A stretch of 64,000 nucleotides of DNA from Simmondsia chinensis (GCA_018398585.1 JAGTTD010000007.1:37786911-37850910), one strand, 5' to 3'. Shown: positions 1 through 10,937, counted from the stretch's first letter. Made by a program: numbers and translations. The notes: a model not told the origin generated them from the sequence alone.

Positions 1-960
1 ATAGAGTTGTATTAATTTGTGCAAATAATTTGGAGTTATCTTGGATGAAATTAAAGTTTAAGTGTTACTTTAATTTTGATTAGTAATTCTGGTGTGTTTG
101 GTATTTATCAAAGAAATCTAATGCAAAATTTTCTGATATTTATATTCTTTTGAAAACATTGTGGAATAAAATTGTACAGGCCCAGAGTTTTGATGGGCCA
201 GTGCTCACTGCATAAGGCCCATGAAATTTTCTTGAGAGATATGATGTGTTTTAAAATAAATCAACCAAATTATTAAATACATTATCCATCTAATTATATA
301 GAGTTTTTTTTTTTTTTTTTTATATATGCTAAATTGTTAACTTATATATGTTACATAATATATTGATATAGCACCGAATAAGAATAACCCGATTGAAACA
401 CAGAATTAAAAGACAAAATCCTTTTCAAGGACGGATTTCTCCAAGAGGACACGCAAATAACAGGGGTGGATAAGTAGAGTTCAATTTAAAGTAGGATTAG
501 TTTCTAGAGTTAGAATATTATTATGAATAGCAGAGTTTGATTTAAAATATGATTAGTTCTTAAAGTTAGACTATTATTAGGAGTCCGAATTTTTATACTT
601 ATAAATAGAGTCATTAGTTTATAGTTTTAGGATGTATTTGATTAATTGAAATGATTCAATTGTCTTTTTTTTTTTTTTTTGAGTTGGTCTTTGTAATTTT
701 AAATTACATTAAGTTGTTTGAGGTCTTAACCTGTTAAATTTTACCGGGCCTTAAGGCTCGACTCACAAAATTGACACATATTAGGTTCACATACAAGTGC
801 AAACAGAGTTCTATTCTAAAACAAATTATTATTAGATACAATAAACTATTAGATTTATAGATTTGTTTCTTCTCTCTCGTAACTAACATATAATATTCTT
901 ATTAGACTCACATGTAAAATCACGTCATTTGCTAAGCAACAAGCCCCATAGGCGAGTTCC
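1..960. other. AT-rich intergenic DNA
   Basis: I see no gene here. The stretch holds homopolymer T runs (near 305 and 664) and one decayed LTR fragment, listed separately. Confidence 0.6.
733..829 (-). mobile_element. Fragment of the ~200-bp LTR family (TRIM-type)
   Basis: Read on the minus strand this matches the distal half of the LTRs at 46932-47129 and 47300-47501: the 'ggttttagaatggaac ... cttatatgtg ... aactccgtgggt ... gaaatttaaca' block. It is decayed, with no partner LTR or clear target duplication. Confidence 0.45.
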
Positions 961-983
961 AACTACTACTTGCCCCCCTCAGG

Positions 984-995
984 TGAGTCACGTGA
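984..995. promoter_or_regulatory. G-box next to a TGAGTCA motif
   Basis: TGAGTCA (984-990) overlaps CACGTG (989-994), giving TGAGTCACGTGA. CACGTG is the plant bZIP/bHLH G-box and TGAGTCA is a GCN4-like bZIP site. A CGGCGCCG palindrome follows at about 1020. The nearest downstream gene starts at 2368, so this could be its distal promoter if a 5'UTR intron exists. That link is inference. Confidence 0.35.
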
Positions 996-1282
996 ACTCC
1001 CCACCCAAATCCACCAATACGGCGCCGTTTCACTGCTACTTCTCCCAACTGATTGGAGTCATCATTTCTGTGGCAGCTACCAACCAACAGTGTCTTTAGG
1101 TTTTCTTGTCATCTCTGAATCCCTTCGTTTTGGAGGTCTCCCCTCTTTGTCTCCTAATTTCCTCCTTTATTTTACCTCTTTGTCTGCTATCGTTGTTGCT
1201 TTATTATTATTTGTATGCTTATATGTCTTGTACTACTTTATTTGACTTGAATTTTATAAATATTGTTCCGTCTTTACTTTTT

Positions 1283-1350
1283 AGAGTTACTGGGTCCTTC
1301 AAAAATAGCCTCCTTACAGGATACAGGAATAAGGCTACGTGCATTTTACT
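1283..1350 (+). repeat. Decayed SINE body fragment
   Basis: The words 'gggtccttcaaaaatagcc' and 'aataaggctacgtgca' correspond to the conserved body ('tccttgaaaacagcctc...aaggctgcgtacat') of the SINEs elsewhere in the window. No tail or target duplication remains. Confidence 0.4.
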
Positions 1351-2077
1351 CATCCAAACTGCCATGGCGGGAGGCTTAGGCATTGGCTGGTGGTTGTTTT
1401 TCTTTATTTCGTTTCTTGTAGTCAATAACAGTTTCTATGTAATGTTTTGATTAGCTTGCTATTTGATTAGTGGTTGTTCGTGCAAGTTTTGTTGCAATCA
1501 GTAAAGTTACTCCAATATAATATGAAAAGTAACGAGTTTGAAGAACGATAAGGCTGCATACATTTGTCCCTCCAAAGTCCCACTTTGATGATTTTGTAGG
1601 CATTTTGTGTGGAAATCGGTTTTACTGGGTTGAGTCCATGGAGCAGAGGATCAGACTTATAGGCCCTTGATTTAGGACCAGGCTTGTCTGAGTAGTTTTT
1701 AAGTGCAGTAGTGTTTTCTCTGGCTTTGTATATTTTCGCTTAAAATTAGTGAAGTGTTACGTGAGAAATGAAAAGAATTCCTTTGTATTCTTTTCAAAAA
1801 ATAGTGAAAATTTTCTAAAACCCCGTAGACATATTATAATTGCCTTCATCACATAAGTCTTGCGCTTTTTTTTTGCTAGTTGAATTATTTGTTATTCTTT
1901 TATTTTGTTTCGCTACCGTAATGATCTTTATTCTTTGGACTACCCTTTTATCTCTACTAAAATAACAATATCCACTTTGATTGTTGTTATTTTCATGCAT
2001 GCCAGAAGATTGAGTCCTTGTGATTTTCGTTCAAAATGTAACTAAGTGCCTTTATTGCCTAAAACTGTTACTGACGT

Positions 2078-2315
2078 TCATCCATCAGTTTAAACTTTTA
2101 GAATAATTAGTTCAATCACCCAAGAGGCCACAATTTTGAATTTCATCCACCCTATTACTGATATTAATGTAATTTAAGCATTATATATGAAGTGGATACG
2201 TGTATTATCCACGCTTCAAACTCAAGGAGCGTTTGGATGAAGAGATATGTTAAAGTATAAACTATATTCGAACAACATTTATCAGCTTAAGTTTTAGAAT
2301 AGTTAGTTCTTTGAC
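2078..2315 (+). mobile_element. Degenerate TRIM with ~70-bp LTRs
   Basis: A partial first LTR ('catcagtttaaacttttag', 2085 on) is followed by the internal block ('attaatgtaatttaagc ... cacgcttcaaactcaa') and a second LTR at 2248-2315 starting TGTTAAAGTATAAA. The order matches the better preserved units at 59510-60452. The element ends about 50 bp before the start codon of the 2368 gene, so it sits in that gene's proximal upstream region. Confidence 0.6.
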
Positions 2316-2367
2316 CGTGCCTCTAATTTTTGACACCTCCTCTAATGGTAGGCTAAAGAAGGCAATA

Positions 2368-3063
2368 ATGGGGAAGCAACAGAAAAGGAAAGGGGAAGCA
2401 CTTCAAACATGCATGGTGATAGCCTTCACCATTTGGGTGCTCTATCAACTCATGCTTTTCCTTCACAACAACACAAGCTCATCAAGCCCGAAGTCAGATA
2501 CAAATGCACAGAATAAGATTCAACTCTTGGGATTCAATAGAAAAGGGTTTTTTCAGGTTGAAACCCGAAAAAATAATGGTGCCAAACTCGGGAAAGATGA
2601 TAAAAGGAAACGCGACAGTGCCAAAATTAATGAGTTCAATCAAGAAGAGATCGAGAGAGAATCTGAAAGAGTAGATGATTTGATCGATGTGGATGAGAAG
2701 GGCGAGGAAGAGGGAGTAAAAGACGAGGAAGACGAAGAGATAGACAGGATTTTAGACAACGATACGACAGATAATTATGCGGAATCTAGCAAGTCAGACG
2801 ATGATGACGATGATGATAATGAAACGGGTAAATCAGAAAGAAGAGCCGAGGAAGAAGAGGGAGAACAGAATGTTGGGTCACAGCAAGAAGAGATAAGGAT
2901 CAAGGGTATCCAAGAGATCCGTTATGGTGATGGCTTAAGGGAGAAAGATGCAGAGGAAAGCTCGAAAGCGCTCTTAGCTGAGGCACATGAAGATTTTGTG
3001 AATGGTGAGTCCTTCGAATCATCGATTGAGAGGGAAGGAAATGAAGAGGATGCATCACTGTGA
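2368..3063 (+). CDS. Small acidic single-pass membrane protein, function unknown
   Basis: The reading frame runs from ATG 2368 to TGA 3061-3063, giving about 231 aa. I prefer the ATG at 2368 over the in-frame ATG at 2311. Only this start gives a compact basic N-terminus (MGKQQKRKG) directly before one hydrophobic segment at residues 11-32 (ALQTCMVIAFTIWVLYQLML). The upstream part also overlaps a TRIM LTR. The rest is hydrophilic and strongly acidic, with E/D/K-rich stretches and a run of seven aspartates, predicted disordered. The topology fits a type II signal-anchored protein. Plants have a family with this layout (basic start, TM ending WxLYQ, acidic tail) and unknown role, and membership is inferred from layout only. 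A possible acceptor AG at 2350-2351 suggests a 5'UTR intron. GGTGAGT at about 3004 resembles a splice donor, so the annotated C-terminus could differ in the transcript. Confidence 0.68.
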   Translation: MGKQQKRKGEALQTCMVIAFTIWVLYQLMLFLHNNTSSSSPKSDTNAQNKIQLLGFNRKGFFQVETRKNNGAKLGKDDKRKRDSAKINEFNQEEIERESERVDDLIDVDEKGEEEGVKDEEDEEIDRILDNDTTDNYAESSKSDDDDDDDNETGKSERRAEEEEGEQNVGSQQEEIRIKGIQEIRYGDGLREKDAEESSKALLAEAHEDFVNGESFESSIEREGNEEDASL

Positions 3064-3247
3064 TTAGCTGATGCTAAGTACATGGGTTCGAACAAAAATA
3101 GGTTTCGATAAGGGTCAAATGTACAAAGTCTTATTAAAAAGTCGGTCACCGTATGGTGATAAAAGTGAGGAAGTAGTAACATGTTTTGAGATGCGATTAG
3201 GAACAAGCTTCTCTTTCTTTCCTTTTTCGCCCCATTTAGATACACAT

Positions 3248-3444
3248 TGTTGATAACTCTATATGTGAGTCTTATAAAATTCCACATTGAAGTTGTGAGA
3301 GTAAGGAAATCAATATAAAAGCCTAGTGGGTAACTCCATCTATTGCCAATTGGTTTTAGAATGGAACTTCATTTGGACTTATATGTGAATCTCATGTGTG
3401 TCAACTCCGTTAGTTAAGTGTAAGGCCTAATGAAATTTAACACA
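3248..3444 (+). mobile_element. Solo LTR of the ~200-bp LTR family
   Basis: It starts TGTTGATAACTC and ends ...AACACA, flanked by CACAT at 3243-3247 and 3445-3449, a 5-bp target duplication. It contains the same 'ccaattggttttag ... ggacttatatgtg' core as the LTRs at 46932-47501. It is the direct downstream neighbour of the acidic protein gene and may supply its 3' UTR or polyadenylation region. Confidence 0.65.
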
Positions 3445-3449
3445 CACAT

Positions 3450-5530
3450 CTACTGTTCTGTTCAACATTATCTGAAATGTTTCCATCAGTTATTCTTAAA
3501 AACATTCTGTCGCGCATGAGGTTGACAATAGCCAATGTAACTTTGATGAGTCTTTTCGCATGAATGTTTTGATATATGTGGCAAATCTGACATGATACTG
3601 TTGTATTATGTCTTAAATTTATATATCAATTCAAGAACAAAGGTCTGGGTCATATGGACCTTCTTCTTTGTGACTCAGCCTAGTAGACTCACCTGTTAGA
3701 TGTATTGTTTCTACTTTTGCCTTTCTGTATGTTGTCTCTTATTGCTCCTCATTGTATCATCCATTCAGATTTCTTAGTGGATTGTTCAACACGACACACA
3801 TAAATCATTATATTATCATTTTCTCTTTCTCTTTCTTCAAATATGTTATTTCACATCTAAATTGAATCCAAATTTTGAGTATTTACCTAACATTAGATCA
3901 AATACTAGTGCGCAAAAGAGAAGGTAGAGAGCCCTCAAATTCAGAGGATCCTGCCTCGGTCATCACTGAGGGAGCCAATATTATGGAACTGAGTATAGAT
4001 GCCCCCGGTAAACTGAAAATTTTTAAAAGATAAAAATGATTTTTCTTTATTTATCAGAAAAAGAATAATATTAAGAGAAAAATTCTCGAAATTTCAAAAT
4101 GCAACAATAAAAATACTATAAACTACTAACATAAAACCCTCGAATCCCTTTGTAATTCATCGAAGGCTATGTTAGCAAAACCTTCAAAGCTCTTTTATCC
4201 CAAGACCTCTTAATAAGGCTACTTTTTCAGACAAAAAATTAATTGGTGGAGGCCGATTTTTAAAAATCTTAGCATTACTATAGAATCACAGTCTTGGTGG
4301 TGGAGAGGTGGAATGTGGATGATCATTTAGTTCTCTCTCCTTCTATCTCTTTGTCTCTCCCTTGTCTCACTCTCTCTTCCCCCTTTCCTCTTACTGTACA
4401 AATGTTAACTTATACTTGTTACTTTTTATATACTCTATAGTTTGTGTTGAATATATATGATTTTCTTTACATATTGATACGAGCCAAAATGGGATTAGGC
4501 GTATAGAAGTACGCCATCTCATTAGTATCCACTCGCCTAGACTGCTGCCGCCTAGTATCATACTTGCCCAGTCATACCGCCAACTTGTTAGCTCGTATAA
4601 CTATCCCGCCAAGTGTCACACCACCAATGATCAGGCCATGCCACCAATTACCCATCTCACCCAATCATTCCGCCATGTACCAGCACGCCATGCCATCTCC
4701 CAGTCAGCCGTCTACAATTCACCACATCATCACCTTAGATATTTGTTAGATATTTTATTATCTTTCCCTACAAATAGGATAGGTAGGGTAATTAGGATTT
4801 ATGTTAAAAATTATGTAGGCTATGTTTTCTCTTTCTCTCCAATTTCTCTATGTTTTTCCCCTATCTTCTACGTTTTCTCCCCTCATTGATACTACTATAA
4901 TATAATTAATATCAAATTAGTCTGATCCAATTATGTACCGCAACACATATTTTATTATTTGGTGTTGATTGATCTTTGGATTGAGTGTTGGATCCATTTC
5001 GTTCGTATCAGATTCATAGTGATTTTGCACAACACTACCGAAATCGCCAATGAATCAGTGAATAAGTCCGTATCAATATAATCCTCGATTAATACAAGAA
5101 TTTCTTGAATCGCGCACAATATCACGTGGCAAATCTAACAAATTTCCAAAAGATTCACAATGAACTACGCATTCATCAAATCCCGAAACAAAACTATTAA
5201 ATATCAGGATCATTAACTAAAATGTAAATCAAGTAAAAAAAAAAATACTAGAAATATCATCGCAATTCGCAATTGATCATCAAAACAAAAAACAATTAAT
5301 CCAATGCAGTAAAAGATGAAATGTAAAGAACAGTATGCTTACTGGTACATTGGGAGATGAAGATTGATGGAGATCGCGTTGATAGAAGTAGGATGCGAAT
5401 CCGCCATTGTTAACCTCTTTCTTCTCTCTCTAGCGTTGAATTTTATTTATTTAAGGAGGTAAAGACTTGGTGTTGACGTCAGAGCTAATTTTACATTTAT
5501 TAAAGTAAACCTCAAAGCCAAGGATTCAAT
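3450..5530. other. Intergenic, no recognisable gene
   Basis: AT-rich sequence with pyrimidine-rich patches (4325-4390, 4820-4880). No long frame, RNA gene or assignable mobile element could be supported. Confidence 0.5.
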
Positions 5531-5534
5531 TGAG

Positions 5535-5645
5535 GCCTTTTATATAGGTCAAATTTCTCCGAGTTTGTAGAACCGACCCACGAAGTTAGCATATATGAGG
5601 TCCATTTATAAGTCCAAGTAAGGTTCCGTTCTAAAATTAATTAAC
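5535..5645 (-). mobile_element. LTR fragment, ~200-bp LTR family
   Basis: Read on the minus strand: 'ttttagaacggaac ... cttggacttataaatgg ... aacttcgtgggtcgg ... gaaatttga', matching the distal half of the LTRs at 46932-47501. The other half is missing. Confidence 0.5.
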
Positions 5646-5680
5646 ATTAGGTGTAGATTCTAGTAGATTGACTCTCATGT

Positions 5681-6220
5681 GTAGGGGTGAACAAAAATCG
5701 GTCCGGACCGGCCTTTTCGACCAAGGACCAAACCGGACCGACCATATATTGGTCCGAATCTCGGTCCTAATATATGTGCTTAATCGGACTTCGGTCCGGT
5801 CCTGTCCAAGACCGAAAAATCAGAAGATTGGACCGAAGACCGATCAACATCAATTACGTATTAAATATTTTGGGTAAATAATTTTAATATATAATTAATT
5901 TATGTATCTAAAAATATTAAATCTTAAAAAATTAAATATTTATTTTTTTACAATTTAATAATTATATAAATATTCCGTATAACTAACCTTAAATTATATA
6001 TATATATTGTGTAAATAATACAATTATTGTTATTTTCTAATTTTTTATCTTTCGTATAAAAACGTTTTTCTTCTTATAAATGAAATTGTTAGATGAAAGA
6101 CCGGACCGACCCGGTTTTAATCGGTCCGGTCCTCAGTCTTATAATTTGACGTACTTTGATCTTCAGTCCAGTCTGGTCTGGTCCGATTCGGTCCGGTCTT
6201 GGACCGAAGTGCACCCCATG
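5681..6220. mobile_element. MITE-like element with 'GGGGTGAACAAAAATCGG' end
   Basis: The left end 'taggggtgaacaaaaatcgg' pairs with the right end 'ccgaagtgcaccccatg' as an imperfect terminal inverted repeat. Both ends are rich in GGTCCGGACC palindromes; the middle is AT-rich and non-coding. This is a non-autonomous foldback-like element. Superfamily not determined. Confidence 0.55.
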
Positions 6221-6960
6221 CGGAATCCTCAATAATATATAATCAAATTTCTCTTAACAACATAATATCACTATAACAAATTATAAAATTTTTAATGATA
6301 TAACTTATTAATATTAACAATTGATACTTTTAATGATATAAATATTGAATGCGGTTGCTTGAGGTTATATCCCACCCAGTGCTAGAGTGCTTATGTCGCA
6401 AAAGATATAACTACCCCTTATTAAAAAGGGCTTAATGACGACTTTTAAAAATACTTTTTTGTGAAACTATTCCCGACATTAATAAAATAGTTATGACTAA
6501 TACACTTGAAAGTCTATGGTAGAAACAATTATAAACCGTTATTGGATTACGATTATAACATTATATTGTATATTAAAATTTTGGAGAACGACACTTTTAT
6601 AGGTTTTACATTATACAAAAAATAAAATTTCACTGTGCATTGCAGAAAATGACTAAATTTTAGATAATTTATCGGTTGAATATCTTTAAAATATTTATCG
6701 CTTAAATATCTTAAAATTTTTATATATTATTAAATACAGTTTAAAAACTTTAACATTGAATTGATTCATGTATATAATGGACATGCCCATATGTGAAATG
6801 TTAAGACTAGAGATTCCTTTGGGCTTCTTCAAACAAGAAAAGTAGGCCCATTCACATAATGAGACACACACATAACAAACATAAATATATATATATATAA
6901 GTTATCCAGGGCATCGACTGACTCACAAGGTTTATGAATTACAACAAACCGGATATCCGT
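6221..6960. other. AT-rich intergenic DNA
   Basis: I see nothing coding and no clear repeat boundary. Confidence 0.45.
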
Positions 6961-6974
6961 CTCACTCTACGCTA

Positions 6975-7500
6975 GGGAGGAGAGGGAGGCAAGCCAAGGA
7001 AGAGATGGATGGAGACGATCTGACAAGACCACACCTACTTAAACCTACGAGAGGAGATGGCCTTAGATAGAACTCGGTGGAGTGCTAGCATAGAGGTAAC
7101 CGATGTAGCGGCTTAGAGTAGAGCACCTTTGACTGCTTACACTAGTAATTCTAGGGGTCTTTACTTCCTCTTTGGCAATCTCGTATTGGAGCATCTATTT
7201 AGGTATCGGTGTCTTGACTAGCCGACTATTTGTCTGCAATTACCCCCCTTCGTGTTTCCATCGAGTTTTCCTTGAGTTTTGTTTCGTATGCTAGGTTCGT
7301 GTTATGTATTGATCTAATACTAAATTGTTTTCATGCTTTCAGGCTCTATGGTGACATGATGACATGCTCCTCAAATTGGGGGTCCTTGAAAACAGCCTCT
7401 CTTCAGGGTAGCACCCTAAAGAGGGAAGGCTGCGTACATCCACCCCCCGGGACCCTACTCAGGCGGGAGCCCTTATGACACTATGACTGTTGTTGTTGTT
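6975..7500 (+). mobile_element. 5'-truncated RTE-type LINE, dead, with SINE-like 3' tail
   Basis: From 6985 the frame reads GGKPRKRWMETI, stop (7021), then QDHTYLNLREEMALDRTRW and ends at TAG 7114-7116. This is the conserved C-terminus of plant RTE-clade reverse transcriptases (G-R-P-R-K-R-W ... L-D-R-T-R-W). The rest of ORF2 is absent, so this is a 5'-truncated copy with an in-frame stop. After ~260 bp of 3' UTR it ends with 'ggtccttgaaaacagcctc', 'aaggctgcgtacatcc', 'aggcgggagccctt' and a (GTT)n tail at 7488-7500. That ending is the same as the 3' body and tail of the SINEs in this window, as expected of the LINE that mobilises them. An alternative is a SINE inserted into the RTE end; no internal target duplication supports that. 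Confidence 0.7.
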
Positions 7501-7958
7501 GTCAGATATCCGATTGAGTGAAGTTGAGATGTTGTAGAACACCTACCGTGATACAATCCAAAATATAAGGTTTTGTGAAGGGTAACTTTAAGTATAAATA
7601 AATAGGTTAAGTTCTTAATTATGATATACATTTTCCTTAACTATATATACAGGGACCTAAGTGTTATGGAAGAGGTATGATGGATGAATATTGATTGAGT
7701 TCCCTCTCTCCCCCTCTCTCTCTAAGTCTGCCTCCCATTTCTATCTAGTCTATCTCTCTTTCCCCTATCTTTCTTATACTTTACATGTAAATTCTACAAC
7801 TATTGTATGAATAATACCAATTTATATAGAATATACTTATTATTTTTAGTTTGATTGATGGTTCGATTGTGGATTTGTTTGATTCAATGATTGACCGATA
7901 CGAATCATAACATACCACATTCATTTATAGGGTTAGATAAGCTAGTAGTACACCCTAG

Positions 7959-8042
7959 GACCGGAAAAGAAATGTGAGAGTCGGTCCCAAAGAAACGGTA
8001 GACTGGAAAAGAAAGGTGAGAGTCAGTCCCAAAGAAATAGTG
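7959..8042. repeat. Tandem duplication, 2 x 42 bp
   Basis: Two adjacent copies of 'gaccggaaaagaaatgtgag...tcccaaagaaa' start at 7959 and 8001 and differ at a few positions. Confidence 0.75.
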
Positions 8043-8114
8043 TAGGTTTTCTAGGTCTTTTATGGCAATTAATTGTGTGAAGAGAGCCTAAATACGGTTA
8101 AAATAAGAGGAGTT

Positions 8115-8420
8115 TTATCATCGCTGACGATGTCATCGACATACAAGGGAAGAAATATGATACCTTGACTTGTATGGTAGATAAAAGGCAAGGGGTCAGA
8201 ACAAGAGCATCAAAACCTAAAACATATAGTGCAGCACTTACCACTAAAATAAGATTCTAGATGCTTGTTTTAGACCATTAATGACCTTACACAGGTGATA
8301 CACATGACACAAAAAGGTCAGGTGAATTAAACCGCGGGATTATTCTCTTTATTGAAGAAGTTATGAAGGAACACACTCTTAAACATCTAGTTGTCGGACC
8401 ATCCAAGTTAAGATCAGGCA
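8115..8420 (-). pseudogene. Copia reverse transcriptase fragment
   Basis: On the minus strand the pieces QLDV (near 8395), VINGLKQASR (near 8270) and PFIYHTSQGIIFLPLYVDDI (near 8150-8200) appear in the correct order but in different frames. YVDD is the catalytic motif of Ty1/Copia reverse transcriptase, and 'GLKQAPR' is its usual upstream block. Frame changes and stops show it is dead. No LTR or integrase is visible nearby. Confidence 0.65.
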
Positions 8421-8609
8421 AGGTAGTCGAAGGTCCAATGGTGGCTGCAACCCGCTAGGTTGACCAGCGAGGGCCCATAAGGGTTGCGGCGACAACGACT
8501 ACGCAATGAGAAGAGCTGGCAACCTAGCAGGAGTGAGGGAATTAGGGTTAGGGTTAGGCTTTTGAGGGAGTGAGGTATTCAAATTTTTCATGAGCTCTAA
8601 TACTTGTAA

Positions 8610-8890
8610 AAAAGTTTTTTCTATACTTAGTGACAGAGTCACAATATAAAATAAGCCACTCGTACAAGCGAGACCTTAATGAACCCATATAAAAGCGGGA
8701 GTAAGAAACAAAAAATCAACAAACAGCCAATAAAATAGAATTACAACGAAAAAAAAAAAACAAAATAGGTGAAAAGAATCAAACAGGCAGTATATGGCTG
8801 CATCACCATTGGATGAGGTCGGGTGTAGGGGAAGTCGTTGAACCAATATTGAAGCTATGGAGAGATTGACAAAGATCAAATCCAACTATA
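8610..8890 (-). mobile_element. L1 LINE 3'-end fragment
   Basis: The words 'aagccactcg' and 'gagacc' and the general order match the L1 tail fragment at 12736-12883, also in minus orientation. No terminal duplication found. Confidence 0.4.
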
Positions 8891-8910
8891 GCCCTAGTCC
8901 ATATAAAATA

Positions 8911-9036
8911 CAACAACAACAGCCACAGTGTCTTTAGGGCTCCCGCGTACGCAAGATCTGGGAGGGAAAGGATATATGCAGCCTTCTCCCCTAAGGACGG
9001 GACCTTGATGAGAGACTGTTTTCAAGAATCCCTAAC
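8911..9036 (-). mobile_element. SINE body/tail without 5S head
   Basis: Minus-strand SINE: (CAA)n start 'caacaacaacagccacagtg', then 'gggctcccgcgtacgca', 'atatgcagccttctcccc' and 'gagactgttttcaagaatcc'. It stops where the 5S-derived head would begin, so it is 5'-truncated. Confidence 0.75.
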
Positions 9037-9039
9037 TTG

Positions 9040-9968
9040 ATAGTCCATATAGGATAGATAACCCTAAATATCAAAGTTATAACATTTCACTTTTATATAT
9101 TTATATATATATATAAAGTAAACAGATAAAATATAGAATAACAATAGACTTCTATCTACTAATTTTTTGTTTTTTTTTCCCTGTTTTGGCAAGTTGCCAT
9201 GTGCATTAAAGGATAATGGGGTCCCTCACCAACGAAAGAGGGCATCAACATATTGATATAGATACCAACTTTACGTAACTATATAAACAGATTAAACATG
9301 TTACAACAGATATAATTTTACTTAAATTTAAATCAAACCGAAGGTAAAAACTTAATCTAAAACCCGCTATATAATCTAAAACCCGCTATATGTAAGCTTT
9401 TGGGTCTAATGTAGTATTTGAGCTACCCACCTTTCAAAATTAAAAGCTATACCGGGAAAAAAAAATTTATTTTTTATTTTTTATTTATAATTTTCAGCCA
9501 TAGTTTAAAAAAATAGAAAAACAAAAACAAAAATTAAGAAAAAAAATGATTTCTAAGATACGGGTTTTAATTTTTAAACTAGAAATTACAAACAAAAAGT
9601 GTTATCAAAAAGACGTTAGAAGCCCTCAAGTGTTTCCATCGATAAGCTAACTCCACATCCCTTATTATGTTATCGTGTATTTTCTTTAAACTTTACATAT
9701 TTTTTTTAATTCTCGTAGTGTATTTATGAATTTTATCTATCTTTTTATTTGTCCACTTTATACTGACACCTAATATCAAACTATTTATTACAATGACAAC
9801 CGGCCCTAGGCAAAGATAAACGGGCTCCTCTTTCCCCTCCGCTCCTTCGCCCACTCTGACCACGTAGAATACGGGAATTCCTTTAAAACGTAGGAAATAA
9901 CTTATATAACCCCTTTCAAAATAAAACTTTCCATTCAATTTCTATGACGATAAACAAGACCTAAATAA
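9040..9968. other. AT-rich intergenic DNA
   Basis: Includes a short direct repeat 'aatctaaaacccgctatat' (9354 and 9375). No gene seen. Confidence 0.45.
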
Positions 9969-10660
9969 TAGGGATGACAATAGGGAGGGTCGGATACGGG
10001 GGTTTGTCCTCCATATCCATACCTGCCATCCACATCCATATCGATACTCGCTCATTACCCGCCACAAATATAAAGTGGATATTCATACCCGCCCCACTAT
10101 CCGCGGGTATCCATTACCCACCTCATACCCACCCCAATAAGGGTACCAAATGTTTACCAGTATCCATATGTATTAATGTTTTAATATTATTTTTAAAAAT
10201 TAAATTATATTTTGCTATACTATATCAACAATAACAGACTCAGTGCCTCAAGGGCTCCCGTATAACCGGGGTCTGAGAGGGTTGGATGTATGCAGCCTTA
10301 CCCCTTCAAAATGTAACCCTACCGAGAAGCTGTTTCTGGGGACCCCCAACCTTATAAGGTTAGCAATACGAGGACTTCTAAGGAGGTCACCCATCCTGAT
10401 ACTACTCTCTCCCAAGCACGCTTAACTTCAGAGTTCTAATGGGAACCGAGGCGAGGCAGGGCAGGGCGAGGCCAGGCGGGGCAGAACAGGTAAAGCATTA
10501 TACCCATGACGATTGCGAAGCGGATATACCCAAACCATGCCCACTATTTATTTCACTTATACTCTTACCCGTTACAAATAACAAATTTTACCCGCCCTAT
10601 TACCATTCATACTGAGTAATACTGTGCGGGGCAGAGACAATGGGCGGGGGGGAGCACAAT
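9969..10660. repeat. Repeat of the 'GGGATGACAAT' family carrying a nested SINE
   Basis: It begins gggatgacaatagggagg and is rich in 'tacccgcc', 'cgggtatcc' and 'ggcggggcag' words that alternate between strands, like the element at 26166-26872. A 5S-headed SINE (10225-10448) sits in its AT-rich centre. The right boundary is uncertain. Confidence 0.5.
10225..10448 (-). mobile_element. 5S-headed SINE, subfamily A
   Basis: Minus-strand copy. The tail 'caacaataacagactcagtg' leads into the body ('gggctcccgtata', 'atgtatgcagccttacccc', 'gagaagctgtttctgggg') and the linker 'ccaaccttataaggttagca'. The reverse complement of a 5S rRNA follows: 'aggaggtcacccatcctg', 'ccaagcacgcttaactt', 'gagttctaatggga'. 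The first ~25 nt of the 5S head are missing. A spurious ORF at 10243-10425 runs across the SINE and is not a gene. Confidence 0.88.
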
Positions 10661-10800
10661 TATAAGCGTACTAATTGCGTTGAACTCAAAACAAACATTG
10701 AATTTTTATTTAATTTAATTTGAATTGATGTTTTCAAGGAGGATTTGATTGGATTACAACTATCTTCCACTTTAATTGTTGCTTCTCATTATTATTATTA

Positions 10801-10937
10801 CAACAGCAACAACAAATTCAGTGCCTGCAATGACTCCGGCAAAAACAGAGTCTGGGAGGGTAGATGTACGCAGTCTTCCCCCTTCAGGGGGCTACCTTGA
10901 AGAGAGGTGGTTTCCAAGGACCCCCAACTTGAGAAGC
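10801..10937 (-). mobile_element. SINE body/tail without 5S head
   Basis: Tail 'caacagcaacaacaaattc', then 'agtgcctgcaatgactcc', 'gatgtacgcagtcttccccc' and 'gagaggtggtttccaagg', ending at 'cccccaacttga'. The 5S-like head is absent. Confidence 0.75.

Noticed and set aside
1106..1450. 114-aa hydrophobic plus-strand ORF
   Set aside because: It overlaps a SINE fragment, has no start context or domain, and its composition follows the T-rich DNA.
8542..8558. Telomere-like TTAGGGTTAGGGTTAGG
   Set aside because: Under three units, and of TTAGGG rather than the usual plant TTTAGGG type. Too short to indicate an interstitial telomere.
9354..9393. Short direct repeats considered as a CRISPR-like array
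   Set aside because: Only two adjacent copies without spacers, in a plant genome.
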